A stretch of DNA of 33,727 nt from an uncultured Candidatus Saccharibacteria bacterium (GTDB lineage: Bacteria; Patescibacteriota; Saccharimonadia; Saccharimonadales; Saccharimonadaceae): assembly GCA_937863095.1 (NCBI GenBank), contig CALMCP010000005.1, positions 1 through 33,727 on the forward strand. Reading direction: 5' to 3'. Below the pieces are notes generated by a model, which saw nothing but the letters and a program-made list of their open reading frames with translations, was not told the origin of the DNA and ran no database searches. Below, piece by piece: positions 11,370 through 18,924 of the stretch. The number at the start of each line of letters is the position of its first letter. The stretch's first letter is position 1. The position numbers and the translations under genes are program-made.

Positions 11370-12443
11370 ATGCAAGGCTACTTAAATCACTGGTTTATCC
11401 ATTTCATGCGCTGGCCACACATGTTGCTAGAGCTGTTGCTGGTCGGAGCGCTAGTGATACTGTTTATTGCTCCGTCTGCCGGAGCGGCTATGCGACTGCA
11501 AGAGCGCAGTTTGTACATTGCCAATGACGAGGCGGGGGAGCGGTCGATGTATCGCCTCGGGTTCCGTTTCATGAGTCCGACACCGGTTGGTTCATTTGAG
11601 CTGCTGTTTTGCAACGACCCCATCCCGTACCATCCGTGCGATATCCCACTGAACATGGACGTTTCGGGGGCAAACCTGACGGACCAGACAGGGGAGACTG
11701 GGTTCACTATCTCTCAGCGAAGTACTAATCGCTTGCTGTTTACGCGGACGGCCAGTTTGCCCGGACCCGAGCGCTCGACGTACACGTTTGACAACGTACT
11801 CAACCCAGTTGATACTGAGCGGGCATTTTCTGTGCGTATCAAAACATTTAGCTCGACCAATGGTTCTGGTGCGCAGGTTGACTTCGGTTCGGTGCGAGCG
11901 CAAGTTATCAAGGGTATACGGATTGAGACGCAGGTGCCACCGATGTTGATTTACTGTCTTGCGCAAGAAGTCGAGTACAATTGTACTGGCACAAATGAAA
12001 TCTACTATACTGACATGGGCACGCTAAGCCCAACGGACACGCTGACCGCGCAGTCGCAGATGGCGGTCGGGACGAATGCCAGTGGCGGGTTTGTTATCAC
12101 AGCGGTCGGTGCGCCGCTTAGTGCTGGCACGACGACTATCGCTTCGCTAGCGACACCGAGCCCGAGTGAGCCAGGCAAAAACCAGTTTGGTATCAACTTG
12201 GTGGCAAACTCTACCCCAGGTATCGGTCTCGACCCAGAAGGCGAGTGGGCAAATGCGACGACCACAGCCGACTATAGTCAGCCAAATAGGTACAAGTTTA
12301 AAGACGGTGATATCGTTGCGTTCTCGCCAAACGTCAGCCTGATGAAGAAGTTTACTGTTAGCTATATCGTCAATGCCAGCCCGGCACTCAAAGCCGGTGT
12401 GTATACAACAACCATAAACTTTATAGCCAGCGGCAGATTTTAG
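11370..12443 (+). CDS. Secreted beta-rich surface protein, paralogue C
   Basis: A 357-aa exported protein of unknown function. It has a long N-terminal region and a hydrophobic core (about residues 17-35, MLLELLLVGALVILFIAPS) ending at AGAA, followed by the family motif QERSLYIA. The next part has a Cys pair (LLFCNDPIPYHPC) corresponding to YFCNNSPLKGLAC in paralogue F. The central IETQVPPMLIYC and C-terminal NQFGINLVANSTPGIGLDP, Y..PNRYKFKDGD and AGVYTTTINFIASGRF follow. The ATG at 11370 is chosen because of the -10 seven bases upstream; ATG 11406 (345 aa) would give a more compact signal peptide. The gene leads into the 12495-14487 genes with no visible terminator, so they may be co-transcribed. 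Confidence 0.75.
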   Translation: MQGYLNHWFIHFMRWPHMLLELLLVGALVILFIAPSAGAAMRLQERSLYIANDEAGERSMYRLGFRFMSPTPVGSFELLFCNDPIPYHPCDIPLNMDVSGANLTDQTGETGFTISQRSTNRLLFTRTASLPGPERSTYTFDNVLNPVDTERAFSVRIKTFSSTNGSGAQVDFGSVRAQVIKGIRIETQVPPMLIYCLAQEVEYNCTGTNEIYYTDMGTLSPTDTLTAQSQMAVGTNASGGFVITAVGAPLSAGTTTIASLATPSPSEPGKNQFGINLVANSTPGIGLDPEGEWANATTTADYSQPNRYKFKDGDIVAFSPNVSLMKKFTVSYIVNASPALKAGVYTTTINFIASGRF

Positions 12444-12452
12444 TGATACAAT
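12444..12452 (+). promoter_or_regulatory. Extended -10 TGATACAAT
   Basis: TGA-TACAAT lies directly after the TAG stop of the previous gene. It would give a leader of about 35 bases with Shine-Dalgarno GGAGGA (12479-12484) before the ATG at 12495. The same nonamer recurs at 24718 and 28011, and on the minus strand at 30052-30044. Confidence 0.5.
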
Positions 12453-12494
12453 GTGTACTATATTACTTACGGTAACATGGAGGACCCACCGATA

Positions 12495-13547
12495 ATGAAT
12501 CGCTTAAAGAGCGCAGCACTGATTTTGCTTGCAGTCGTCGTGACGACGTCAATGGTACTTATCCCGAACTATCAGGTAGCAGCACAGGGGTCGGCGGCAC
12601 TGAGTATCGCGCCGCGAAAAGACTACACCATCGAGCCGGGCAAGACTATTACCGATACACTGTTGGTGCGTAACCAAGACAAAGAACGACCGCTAAATCT
12701 ATCGTTGAGGGTGGTTGACTTCACCTATAACGACGACAGTGGTGCGCCAAAGTTGATGTTGGACGAAGACGCAGCTCCAACGCAAGAGTCCTTACGGTCA
12801 TTCATCAGCATCCCAGAAGCAGTCACCATCGAGCCAGGTGGTAGCCAGTCAATCGAAATGACTGTTGCTATCCCAGAGGGACAGGGTGGCGGTAGCTACT
12901 ATAGCGCCATCGTTTACTCGTCGGGCAGTTCAGAGGGCGGTAATGTTGGCTTGAGCGCATCCGGTGTCTCTCTCGTCTTTGTTGAAGTTCCTGGAGAAGG
13001 TAGCCAGGTCCTAACTCTTAAGCAGCTAGGTGCGTATAAGGAAACATCGTCTCAGACTGGAGGTCAATATGCGCGTTTCCATAGCGATGCCCCAAAACGA
13101 GTTGCGTATACACTAAAAAATGAAGGTAATTTGACCGGTCGCCCATACGGTACTATCACCATCAAGTCACTTTTTGGCCAAGAAGTTGTCATTAACGACA
13201 TCAACCCCAGTAACTCACTCGCTCTGAACAATCAAGAACGAACGTTTAGTGCCTGTATCAAGCTCAAAAATCAAGAAACTGACTTTAACGGCAGTCGAGC
13301 TGAAGCGACCACTTGTACTGATGCTGGTCTTTGGCCCGGGTTTTATAGCGTAGATATGACGGCATACTATGGTCGTAATGGTAGCCCAACCAAAGACCTC
13401 GTCGGCCATAGCTGGTTTATCTACATGCCATGGTGGGCTATCGTCATCCTCGTACTAGTACTAGCATTCATCGGCTACCATATCTGGAAGATAGTCCGAC
13501 ACATCCGCTCAAAGAGTACGAAGACCAAGCTCAAAAAACGAAAATAA
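12495..13547 (+). CDS. DUF916-like membrane-anchored surface protein (WxL-interacting-protein-like) 1
   Basis: A 350-aa exported, membrane-anchored protein. Signal peptide residues 1-32 (LILLAVVVTTSMVLIPNY). The first beta-sandwich (about 35-155) has the DUF916 layout: an 'IEPGKTITDTLLVRNQD' strand, an LNLSLRVVDF strand, then 'IEPGGSQSIEMTVAIPE' and GGSYYSAIVY. A second beta domain (about 165-300) is followed by one transmembrane helix (WWAIVILVLVLAFIGYHIW) and a Lys/Arg-rich tail inside. In Firmicutes, DUF916/DUF3324 proteins have this order and bind both WxL proteins and peptidoglycan. GTG 12453 would be an upstream in-frame start, but ATG 12495 has Shine-Dalgarno GGAGGA ten bases before it and a proper signal peptide. 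The homology is judged by eye. Confidence 0.75.
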   Translation: MNRLKSAALILLAVVVTTSMVLIPNYQVAAQGSAALSIAPRKDYTIEPGKTITDTLLVRNQDKERPLNLSLRVVDFTYNDDSGAPKLMLDEDAAPTQESLRSFISIPEAVTIEPGGSQSIEMTVAIPEGQGGGSYYSAIVYSSGSSEGGNVGLSASGVSLVFVEVPGEGSQVLTLKQLGAYKETSSQTGGQYARFHSDAPKRVAYTLKNEGNLTGRPYGTITIKSLFGQEVVINDINPSNSLALNNQERTFSACIKLKNQETDFNGSRAEATTCTDAGLWPGFYSVDMTAYYGRNGSPTKDLVGHSWFIYMPWWAIVILVLVLAFIGYHIWKIVRHIRSKSTKTKLKKRK

Positions 13548-13572
13548 GACATAACGGGGGCGCGGACAACGC

Positions 13573-14487
13573 ATGAAACGGTTTCTACCACAGCTGCTCG
13601 CAGGACTATCGCTCGCGATAGTTAGCCTCCTTGTCGTGTCGTCAACCACCCGCGCTATCACGCCCCTCCCGACACCGGACCCAAAACCCGGCGGTTACGG
13701 TCTGGAGGCGACAAAAACCCAAGCGCCACCAACTATGGGCGCAACCATCACCACACCAGCCAATGGTGCGTCATTTTCAACCTCACCGATTACCGTAAAT
13801 GGTCTCTGTCCGCAAGGACTTCTGGTGCAAGTCTACAACAACGGCGTTATGGTCGGCTCAGTCATGTGCGAGAACGGCAGTTTTAGCGTTGAAGTGAGCT
13901 TATTTGCCGGGACAAATGAACTCAAGGCTATCGTCTACGATGACCTTGACCAGGCTGGGCCAGAGTCAAACGTCGCTACGGTGAGCTACACCGACACTAA
14001 CTTCACGCGGTTCGGCGAGCTTATCACGCTGACGAGTAGCTATGGACGTCGCTCAGCTGCCAACAATACGCAACTAGAGTGGCCGCTCCAGTTGTCTGGT
14101 GGTACGGGGCCCTATGCGTTTAGTATCGATTGGGGCGATGGGGGCGAGCTGCAGCTACTTAGTCAGTCGCTGTCTGGATTGGTCAATGTCGCCCACATCT
14201 ATAAAAAGGCCGGCATCTACCAAGTAAATGTCAAAGTGACCGACACCAATGGCGTCAGCGCGTTCTTGCAAGTTATCGCTGTGTCGAGCGGGGAGGCTGA
14301 CCAAACAGCCGCCACGGCGGAAGATGATGGCGCAGCAAAGCAGGGCAAACCAGTGGTCCTCTGGGCGCCAACCGTAGTGTTGCTGCTACTCCTGCTACCA
14401 ACCTATTGGCTCGGCCGCCGGTCGCAGATGGTGACGATTCGCCGCAAGATGCTAAAAGAACGGGACAAATACCAAGATAAGAAATGA
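13573..14487 (+). CDS. Exported Ig/PKD-like protein with C-terminal membrane anchor
   Basis: A 304-aa protein. The signal peptide covers about residues 1-28. A Pro-rich linker leads to an Ig-like domain (about 55-140: ITTPANGASFSTSPITVNGL with a Cys pair, then FAGTNELKAIVYDDLDQ). A PKD-like domain follows (about 150-238), with SGGTGPYAFSIDWGDG and the typical 'HIYKKAGIYQVNVKVTD' strand. One transmembrane helix (about 257-276) and a basic tail end the protein. PKD and Ig domains usually mediate extracellular protein or carbohydrate contacts. The gene starts 25 bases after the DUF916-like gene, in the same direction and with only a weak Shine-Dalgarno site, so it is probably read from the same transcript. 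The partner or ligand is unknown. Confidence 0.75.
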   Translation: MKRFLPQLLAGLSLAIVSLLVVSSTTRAITPLPTPDPKPGGYGLEATKTQAPPTMGATITTPANGASFSTSPITVNGLCPQGLLVQVYNNGVMVGSVMCENGSFSVEVSLFAGTNELKAIVYDDLDQAGPESNVATVSYTDTNFTRFGELITLTSSYGRRSAANNTQLEWPLQLSGGTGPYAFSIDWGDGGELQLLSQSLSGLVNVAHIYKKAGIYQVNVKVTDTNGVSAFLQVIAVSSGEADQTAATAEDDGAAKQGKPVVLWAPTVVLLLLLLPTYWLGRRSQMVTIRRKMLKERDKYQDKK

Positions 14488-14490
14488 AAC

Positions 14491-14520
14491 TTGAAAGCAT
14501 GAGCTTTGTCGTGCTACACT
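14491..14520 (+). promoter_or_regulatory. Promoter of the 14566-16755 pair
   Basis: TTGAAA (14491-14496), 18-base spacer, TGC-TACACT (-10 at 14515-14520). The predicted leader is about 39 bases and contains AGGGAGG (14553-14559), six bases before the GTG at 14566. Confidence 0.65.
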
Positions 14521-14565
14521 GTGAGAGTAAGGTGTGAAACGAATAAGTTTTTAGGGAGGAACAAC

Positions 14566-15735
14566 GTGAAACAGACAAAATTTTCAACGAGGCATGCAGG
14601 CTTTTTGGTAGCTGCCTTTGTCATGGTGGCATCGCTTGCGGCACCACTGACAACAGCGTTTGCCGCTACGGCGACTGACCGGTCAGTGACGCTATCGAGC
14701 ACGTCGATCAGTGCAACAGGCGTAAAATATGATGTAGAATTCACAACAGGACCAGCTGCAGCTGGCGCTATGGTCATCTACTTCTGTAACAACAGCCCGC
14801 TCAAGGGCTTGGCGTGCGATGCGCCAACGGGCTTCACTGCTGTCAACGCGACGGTCGCCTCGCCATTTACCAAAGTGAACTCAACAGCAAACCGTATCGA
14901 ACTGACGGGCACATTTGCCGCCAACACACCTGTCAAGGTAGAGTTGGGCAACATCCAGAACCCATCGGTTCCTTTTGAGACGGCACCGCTATTTGCACGT
15001 ATTGTCACCTATGCTGCGGGCGGGGATGCTACTGACACGACAGCAACAGCACTGGGTACCAACCAAGTCGATGACGGCTCCATGTCGATAGCCATCCACC
15101 AAAACATCAACGTTTCTGGCGTCGTCCTTGAAACGCTGACGTTTTGTGTGTCAGGCGGCGTGTCGGGTGACGAAGATACCAGCCCTATCGGTGACGGTTG
15201 TAGCGGCACACTGCCCGCTCCAACACTCAAGCTTGGCGATGAAACGACTGGCCTGGAGCCAGGTACGGTCAGTGAAGGGTATATCCACACGCAAATCTCA
15301 ACCAACGCTTCAAAGGGTGCTATCGTCCGCCTAAAGAGTGACGCAACCAACTGTGGCGGCTTGCTACGGGCTGGTGCGCCAAGCGCCTGTGACATCGCTC
15401 CAGCGCTACAAAGCGGTATCGCCAACGGTGAAGCAAAGTTCGGCGTAAAGACGGCCACTGCTACTGACGGCACCGGAGCGACTGGGCTCTATCAGCCATA
15501 CGGCACCTCTGCGGAGACACCAAACCCTTACTACAGCAACGGTGCGTATGCTATGCGCTATGTCGATGCCACAGATGGCGTGACCAGCCCATTTGGTGAC
15601 CGCTTCCTCGAGACAGCAGGAGGCCCAGCGAATAACAAGAACATGATGTTGACCTTTGGTGTTGGCACGTCAAACAGTACGCCAGCCGGCACCTATTCAG
15701 CCAACCTCAACCTCATCGCGGTGGGCACATTCTAA
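14566..15735 (+). CDS. Secreted beta-rich surface protein, paralogue F
   Basis: A 389-aa exported protein of unknown function. A signal peptide (about residues 1-33, FLVAAFVMVASLAAPLTTAFA) is followed by TDRSVTLSSTSIS, the shared [ED]RS motif. The first domain has YFCNNSPLKGLAC, corresponding to the Cys pair of paralogue C. Next come VLETLTFCVSG and a segment (TQISTNASKGAIVRLKSDA) resembling the region where WxL domains carry their first motif. The end is TPAGTYSANLNLIAVGTF. The frame is open to 14506, but GTG 14566 has a strong Shine-Dalgarno site and starts the signal peptide. It is paired with the second DUF916-like gene 27 bases downstream, repeating the order seen at 11370-13547. Confidence 0.78.
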   Translation: MKQTKFSTRHAGFLVAAFVMVASLAAPLTTAFAATATDRSVTLSSTSISATGVKYDVEFTTGPAAAGAMVIYFCNNSPLKGLACDAPTGFTAVNATVASPFTKVNSTANRIELTGTFAANTPVKVELGNIQNPSVPFETAPLFARIVTYAAGGDATDTTATALGTNQVDDGSMSIAIHQNINVSGVVLETLTFCVSGGVSGDEDTSPIGDGCSGTLPAPTLKLGDETTGLEPGTVSEGYIHTQISTNASKGAIVRLKSDATNCGGLLRAGAPSACDIAPALQSGIANGEAKFGVKTATATDGTGATGLYQPYGTSAETPNPYYSNGAYAMRYVDATDGVTSPFGDRFLETAGGPANNKNMMLTFGVGTSNSTPAGTYSANLNLIAVGTF

Positions 15736-15762
15736 CACATCGGCTAGTTTAAGGAGGCAGAT

Positions 15763-16755
15763 ATGCAGTTCAGACAGAAGATTCGAAATATAGCAGTCGC
15801 GTCGCTCGTGGCAATTGTCGGTGTATCGGCGGTACTGGTAGGGCAGAGCTATGCTCAACAAGCGGCCGAGCCCAGCACGGCAAACACCCTCAAGGTTTCA
15901 CCGCTCCGCACTGAGATAACCGCAGACCCGGGTGAGACCAAAGTGGTCAAAATCATCGTGACCAATCCATCGGACAGCGAAGTGTCGGTCAAGCCGATTC
16001 AGAACGACTTTGTTGCCGACAAGGACGAGGACGGTAGCCCAGCTATCATCCTCGACGAAAATGAATACGCCGAAAACAACAGCTTGAAGCGCTTCCTCGT
16101 ACCACTTGAGAGCTTCAATGTCGGTCCGGGCGAGTCTGTCACAGTCGAAGCCACCATCAACGTGCCGGCTGACGCTGAAGCGGGTGGCTATTTCGGTGCG
16201 GTTCGCTTTGCGCCAACCTCTCCCGACGGTGGTGGACAAGTTAACACCAGCCCAAGTGTCGCCTCGCTCATCCTTTTGCGCGTCAATGGTGATGTGCCGG
16301 AGAAACTTGAACTGACAGACTTTCAAGTCCAGCAAGCCGCTAAGGCAACCAATTTCTTGACAACCGACAAAGACATCTCCGTCCTCGTCCGTTTCAAGAA
16401 CGACAGTAAAGTCCAGCTCGCACCGTTTGGCATGGTGTCCGTTCAGCGAGGCAACGACGTCGTCTATGCTGCTAGCTTCAACTCCGAAGAGCAAAAAGAC
16501 AACATCTTGCCAGCAAGCGCTCGTCGCTGGAACATCCCGCTCAAGGACATCGAAGGCTTTGGCCGCTACAACGTTACAGCAACCTTTACCTATGGCGCGA
16601 GCAACAAAACCATCGAAGTATCACAAGTCTTCTGGGTTGTGCCTTTGCCGATGATTATCGGTGCGGTCGTAGCTCTGCTGCTCATCATCGGCGTCATTGT
16701 CCTGATTGTCCTCCGCGCCCGTCGCAAAAAGAGTGGCATGTCACTGGGTAAATAA
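15763..16755 (+). CDS. DUF916-like membrane-anchored surface protein (WxL-interacting-protein-like) 2
   Basis: A 330-aa exported, membrane-anchored protein. Signal peptide residues about 1-31 (AVLVGQSYAQ). The first beta-sandwich (about 40-165) begins LKVSPLRTEITADPGETKVV and includes VGPGESVTVEATINVPADAE then GGYFGAVRFAP, the DUF916 pattern also seen in the 12495 protein. A second beta domain (about 175-290) precedes a transmembrane helix (MIIGAVVALLLIIGVIVLIV) and the basic tail RARRKK. Shine-Dalgarno AAGGAGG lies seven bases before the ATG. I infer that it holds paralogue F, encoded just before it, on the cell surface. A terminator follows 15 bases after the stop. Confidence 0.77.
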   Translation: MQFRQKIRNIAVASLVAIVGVSAVLVGQSYAQQAAEPSTANTLKVSPLRTEITADPGETKVVKIIVTNPSDSEVSVKPIQNDFVADKDEDGSPAIILDENEYAENNSLKRFLVPLESFNVGPGESVTVEATINVPADAEAGGYFGAVRFAPTSPDGGGQVNTSPSVASLILLRVNGDVPEKLELTDFQVQQAAKATNFLTTDKDISVLVRFKNDSKVQLAPFGMVSVQRGNDVVYAASFNSEEQKDNILPASARRWNIPLKDIEGFGRYNVTATFTYGASNKTIEVSQVFWVVPLPMIIGAVVALLLIIGVIVLIVLRARRKKSGMSLGK

Positions 16756-16770
16756 GGCATCCGGGTAGTC

Positions 16771-16798
16771 AAACAGCGTCTCGCAAGAGGCGCTGTTT
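16771..16798 (+). terminator. Terminator of the surface island
   Basis: Stem AAACAGCG / CGCTGTTT extended by CTC / GAG around a GCAA tetraloop. The T tract is poor (TTTAATTT), so termination may be partial. Confidence 0.75.
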
Positions 16799-16824
16799 AA
16801 TTTGCTGGCCATCTCACTCCCACG

Positions 16825-16907
16825 TGTCATTACCCGGTCTATCCGGGTAATCCAGTATAAAACTAATTCATTTCCACTAGATACCCCGAACGAGTCGGGG
16901 TATGACA
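16825..16907 (+). repeat. REP-doublet-like palindromic element, copy 1
   Basis: An 83-bp element bounded by TGTCAT and ATGACA. Two hairpins lie inside: ATTACCCGG / CCGGGTAAT, and ATACCCCGA / TCGGGGTAT. The second copy at 32400-32489 has the same ends and the same stems. The layout matches REP doublets known from several proteobacteria, which are often spread by TnpA-REP transposases; no transposase is in this window. The outer flanks (AATTTGCTGG near 16799, CCTGGCAAATT near 16913) are also imperfectly inverted. The remaining bases to 17017, before the transferase gene, hold nothing I recognise. Confidence 0.8.
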
Positions 16908-17017
16908 AGGAGCCTGGCAAATTATAAAAGGATAATCCCTTAACAGAGGAGAAAACTTACTTGACAGCGGAAGGAAGGGCTAACTCGATACAGCAAGCGG
17001 GCAAGCGAGGCTGTCTG

Positions 17018-18577
17018 CTATTTCAAAAATATCTGCTTCTCGTAGAACTCTGACCGCTGACTGAGGATGTTGTTCAAAGCGTCGATGGTGCCGTATTGCT
17101 CGACCAGAGTTGGCTGTCCGGAGAATAAGTTCGTTCCAAGTGCTAGCCGGTCACCGGCGATAGTCACGCCCATGGCGGCAAGGGTGCTTGGATACATGTC
17201 AAATGACGAGAAGAGCCGTCCTTGGGAAGACTCTGGGCGCACTGCCGGGTTGATGAAGACGTTGTAGACTGTTCGGCTGTAGTTGGGTTCGGTGATTTTG
17301 TCGTCATAGTACGACGTTTGCATGCCCAAGTGGTCGCCAGTGATGATGATGGTCGTGTCGTCGGCATAGGACTGCTCTTGTATCCATGCCACAAACTCAG
17401 CGACCATCTTTGACGAGCAAGCATGTACGTTGTCGTATTGGTTCTGGTAGGCTGTCTCGCAGCTCGGGTCGAGCCAGCCGTCAGTGAAGTGTGTATCGAC
17501 GGTGAGCAGCTGTAGGTTAAACGGTTTGTCTTCTTGCGACAGCCGACCGAGCTCTGTTTTGGCAAAGTCGAGCAGCTTTTTGTCTTCGTAGCCCCACCAG
17601 ACGCCATAGTCTGAAGAGATATCGCCTGACTTTTTGGCGTATGAGTAGTCGTGAATCGCGTACGAACCGTGTTGGCTGAGCAACTTGTCACGACCGCCAA
17701 ATGACGCCTCTGACCCCATGATAAATGTCTGATTGTAGCCGTGAGTGTGCAAGATGTCGCCGAGGGTATATGCGCCAGGTAGGAATTGTTTATAGAGTCC
17801 CATCGAGTTGTGGTCTTGGCCGAGCACGCTCGATTTGAGCGGGACACCACCACTCTGGGCCATCATCGCACCGACAGTCCACGTCGTTCCAGTAGCGGGC
17901 AGGGCGCCACCGAGGCCAGTCTGTCGATTGGAGAACGATACATTGTCGAGCGCTAATTTCTCCAGCTCTGGCATGATACTTTTGCCCATCTGACCACCGT
18001 TTTCCTTCGAAAAGAGCGTATTTTCCATCGACTCGAGGTAGATGTAGACGAGATTGCGCTTTTTTTCAGGGAATTCTAGCGCCGCCGTACGCGGTTCGAC
18101 GTAGTGCTCCTCGTACAGCGTGCTGGTCTGAGTCAGCGACCAGACATAGTCAAACACGCCAAAGCTACTGAGCAGCAGCCATGTCGAGAGGAGAAACATA
18201 GAGAGGGCATAGATGAACTTGTATTTCAGCCGAAATCGCGAGGGATTGATGGCGAGTTTTTTAGCTCGCCCCAAAAATGATAAGTCAAGGTTGATGGTGA
18301 TGCGATTGCGGTAAAAATCAATCACTGGAAGGAGCAGCAGGAAAAAGACGATGCCACAAAACAAGATATTGTCCTGTGCTGCCGCGGTGAGACTAGCCAT
18401 CTGTCCGCTGTCAGCGCCGTTGGTGAAGTAAAAGATGATTTCGTCTATCTGTGCGTCGCCGAAATGGGCGCGTTTGTAGCGGTTGGTGACGTAGAAGACG
18501 GCCGCGAGTAGCAGCAGTACGACTATCGCTACACGAGCGACTGTCCGGCGGGTACTAACGCGCCTATCTTTTGCCAT
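17018..18577 (-). CDS. OpgB/LtaS-family phosphoglycerol transferase (sulfatase fold)
   Basis: A 519-aa membrane enzyme that likely transfers glycerol-phosphate to a cell-surface glycolipid or glycan. Three hydrophobic helices occupy about residues 12-31, 65-85 and 115-140, followed by an extracellular alkaline-phosphatase/sulfatase-fold domain. It contains VYIYLESMENTLF, close to the YLESLE motif of OpgB and LtaS; GTTWTVGAMMAQSGG with the nucleophile Thr; a VDTHFTDG stretch; and ITGDHLGM with metal-binding Asp and His. The frame opens at TTG 18598, but ATG 18577 is the better start. It overlaps the upstream membrane gene by 14 bases, so they are coupled. LtaS would support a monoderm envelope with lipoteichoic-acid-like polymer. 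The exact acceptor cannot be read from sequence. Confidence 0.85.
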   Translation of the reverse strand: MAKDRRVSTRRTVARVAIVVLLLLAAVFYVTNRYKRAHFGDAQIDEIIFYFTNGADSGQMASLTAAAQDNILFCGIVFFLLLLPVIDFYRNRITINLDLSFLGRAKKLAINPSRFRLKYKFIYALSMFLLSTWLLLSSFGVFDYVWSLTQTSTLYEEHYVEPRTAALEFPEKKRNLVYIYLESMENTLFSKENGGQMGKSIMPELEKLALDNVSFSNRQTGLGGALPATGTTWTVGAMMAQSGGVPLKSSVLGQDHNSMGLYKQFLPGAYTLGDILHTHGYNQTFIMGSEASFGGRDKLLSQHGSYAIHDYSYAKKSGDISSDYGVWWGYEDKKLLDFAKTELGRLSQEDKPFNLQLLTVDTHFTDGWLDPSCETAYQNQYDNVHACSSKMVAEFVAWIQEQSYADDTTIIITGDHLGMQTSYYDDKITEPNYSRTVYNVFINPAVRPESSQGRLFSSFDMYPSTLAAMGVTIAGDRLALGTNLFSGQPTLVEQYGTIDALNNILSQRSEFYEKQIFLK

Positions 18578-18869
18578 TTTTCTTGACTTCGATAGCAACG
18601 ACGTTCTCCACGAGATTTACGACGAACGGCAATATCAGCGCAAACACAGAAGCGCCGATGAGATACCACACAAATGCTTTGTCGCGAAACTCGACATGCT
18701 CCTGGCCGAGCAGAAAGATGATGACGAGGTACATGCACAGGTTGATGAGTACCAAAAACAGACCGTAGGACGAAAAAAGTTTACGAGTTGACAGTTTGCT
18801 GCGACGCAAATGGTTGTAAAAACCGAGTGCGACGAGCGCTGGTGCGAGTAGGGCGATGATTTCTTGCAT
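18564..18869 (-). CDS. Small multi-pass membrane protein paired with the phosphoglycerol transferase
   Basis: A 101-aa protein with three predicted transmembrane helices (about residues 3-18, 34-54, 67-88) and a short basic C-terminus. It overlaps the start of the transferase gene by 14 bases, so the two are co-transcribed and probably work together, for example in substrate handling or membrane assembly. I do not recognise a named family. The start is ATG 18869, with a -10 element six bases upstream and no Shine-Dalgarno site. Confidence 0.75.
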   Translation of the reverse strand: MQEIIALLAPALVALGFYNHLRRSKLSTRKLFSSYGLFLVLINLCMYLVIIFLLGQEHVEFRDKAFVWYLIGASVFALILPFVVNLVENVVAIEVKKNGKR

Positions 18870-18875
18870 GTATCC

Positions 18876-18881
18876 ATTTTA
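18876..18881 (-). promoter_or_regulatory. -10 TAAAAT, predicted leaderless start (minus)
   Basis: Read on the minus strand, TAAAAT ends six bases before ATG 18869. It is back-to-back with the corA -10 about 30 bases away. Confidence 0.55.
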
Positions 18882-18909
18882 CCATATTCGCTTTTCGCGC
18901 ACTTCGTAG

Positions 18910-18915
18910 TACAAT
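18910..18915 (+). promoter_or_regulatory. -10 TACAAT of corA
   Basis: TACAAT ends nine bases before ATG 18925. No Shine-Dalgarno site fits between them, so a leaderless or nearly leaderless mRNA is predicted. Confidence 0.55.
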
Positions 18916-18924
18916 TATGTCAAT

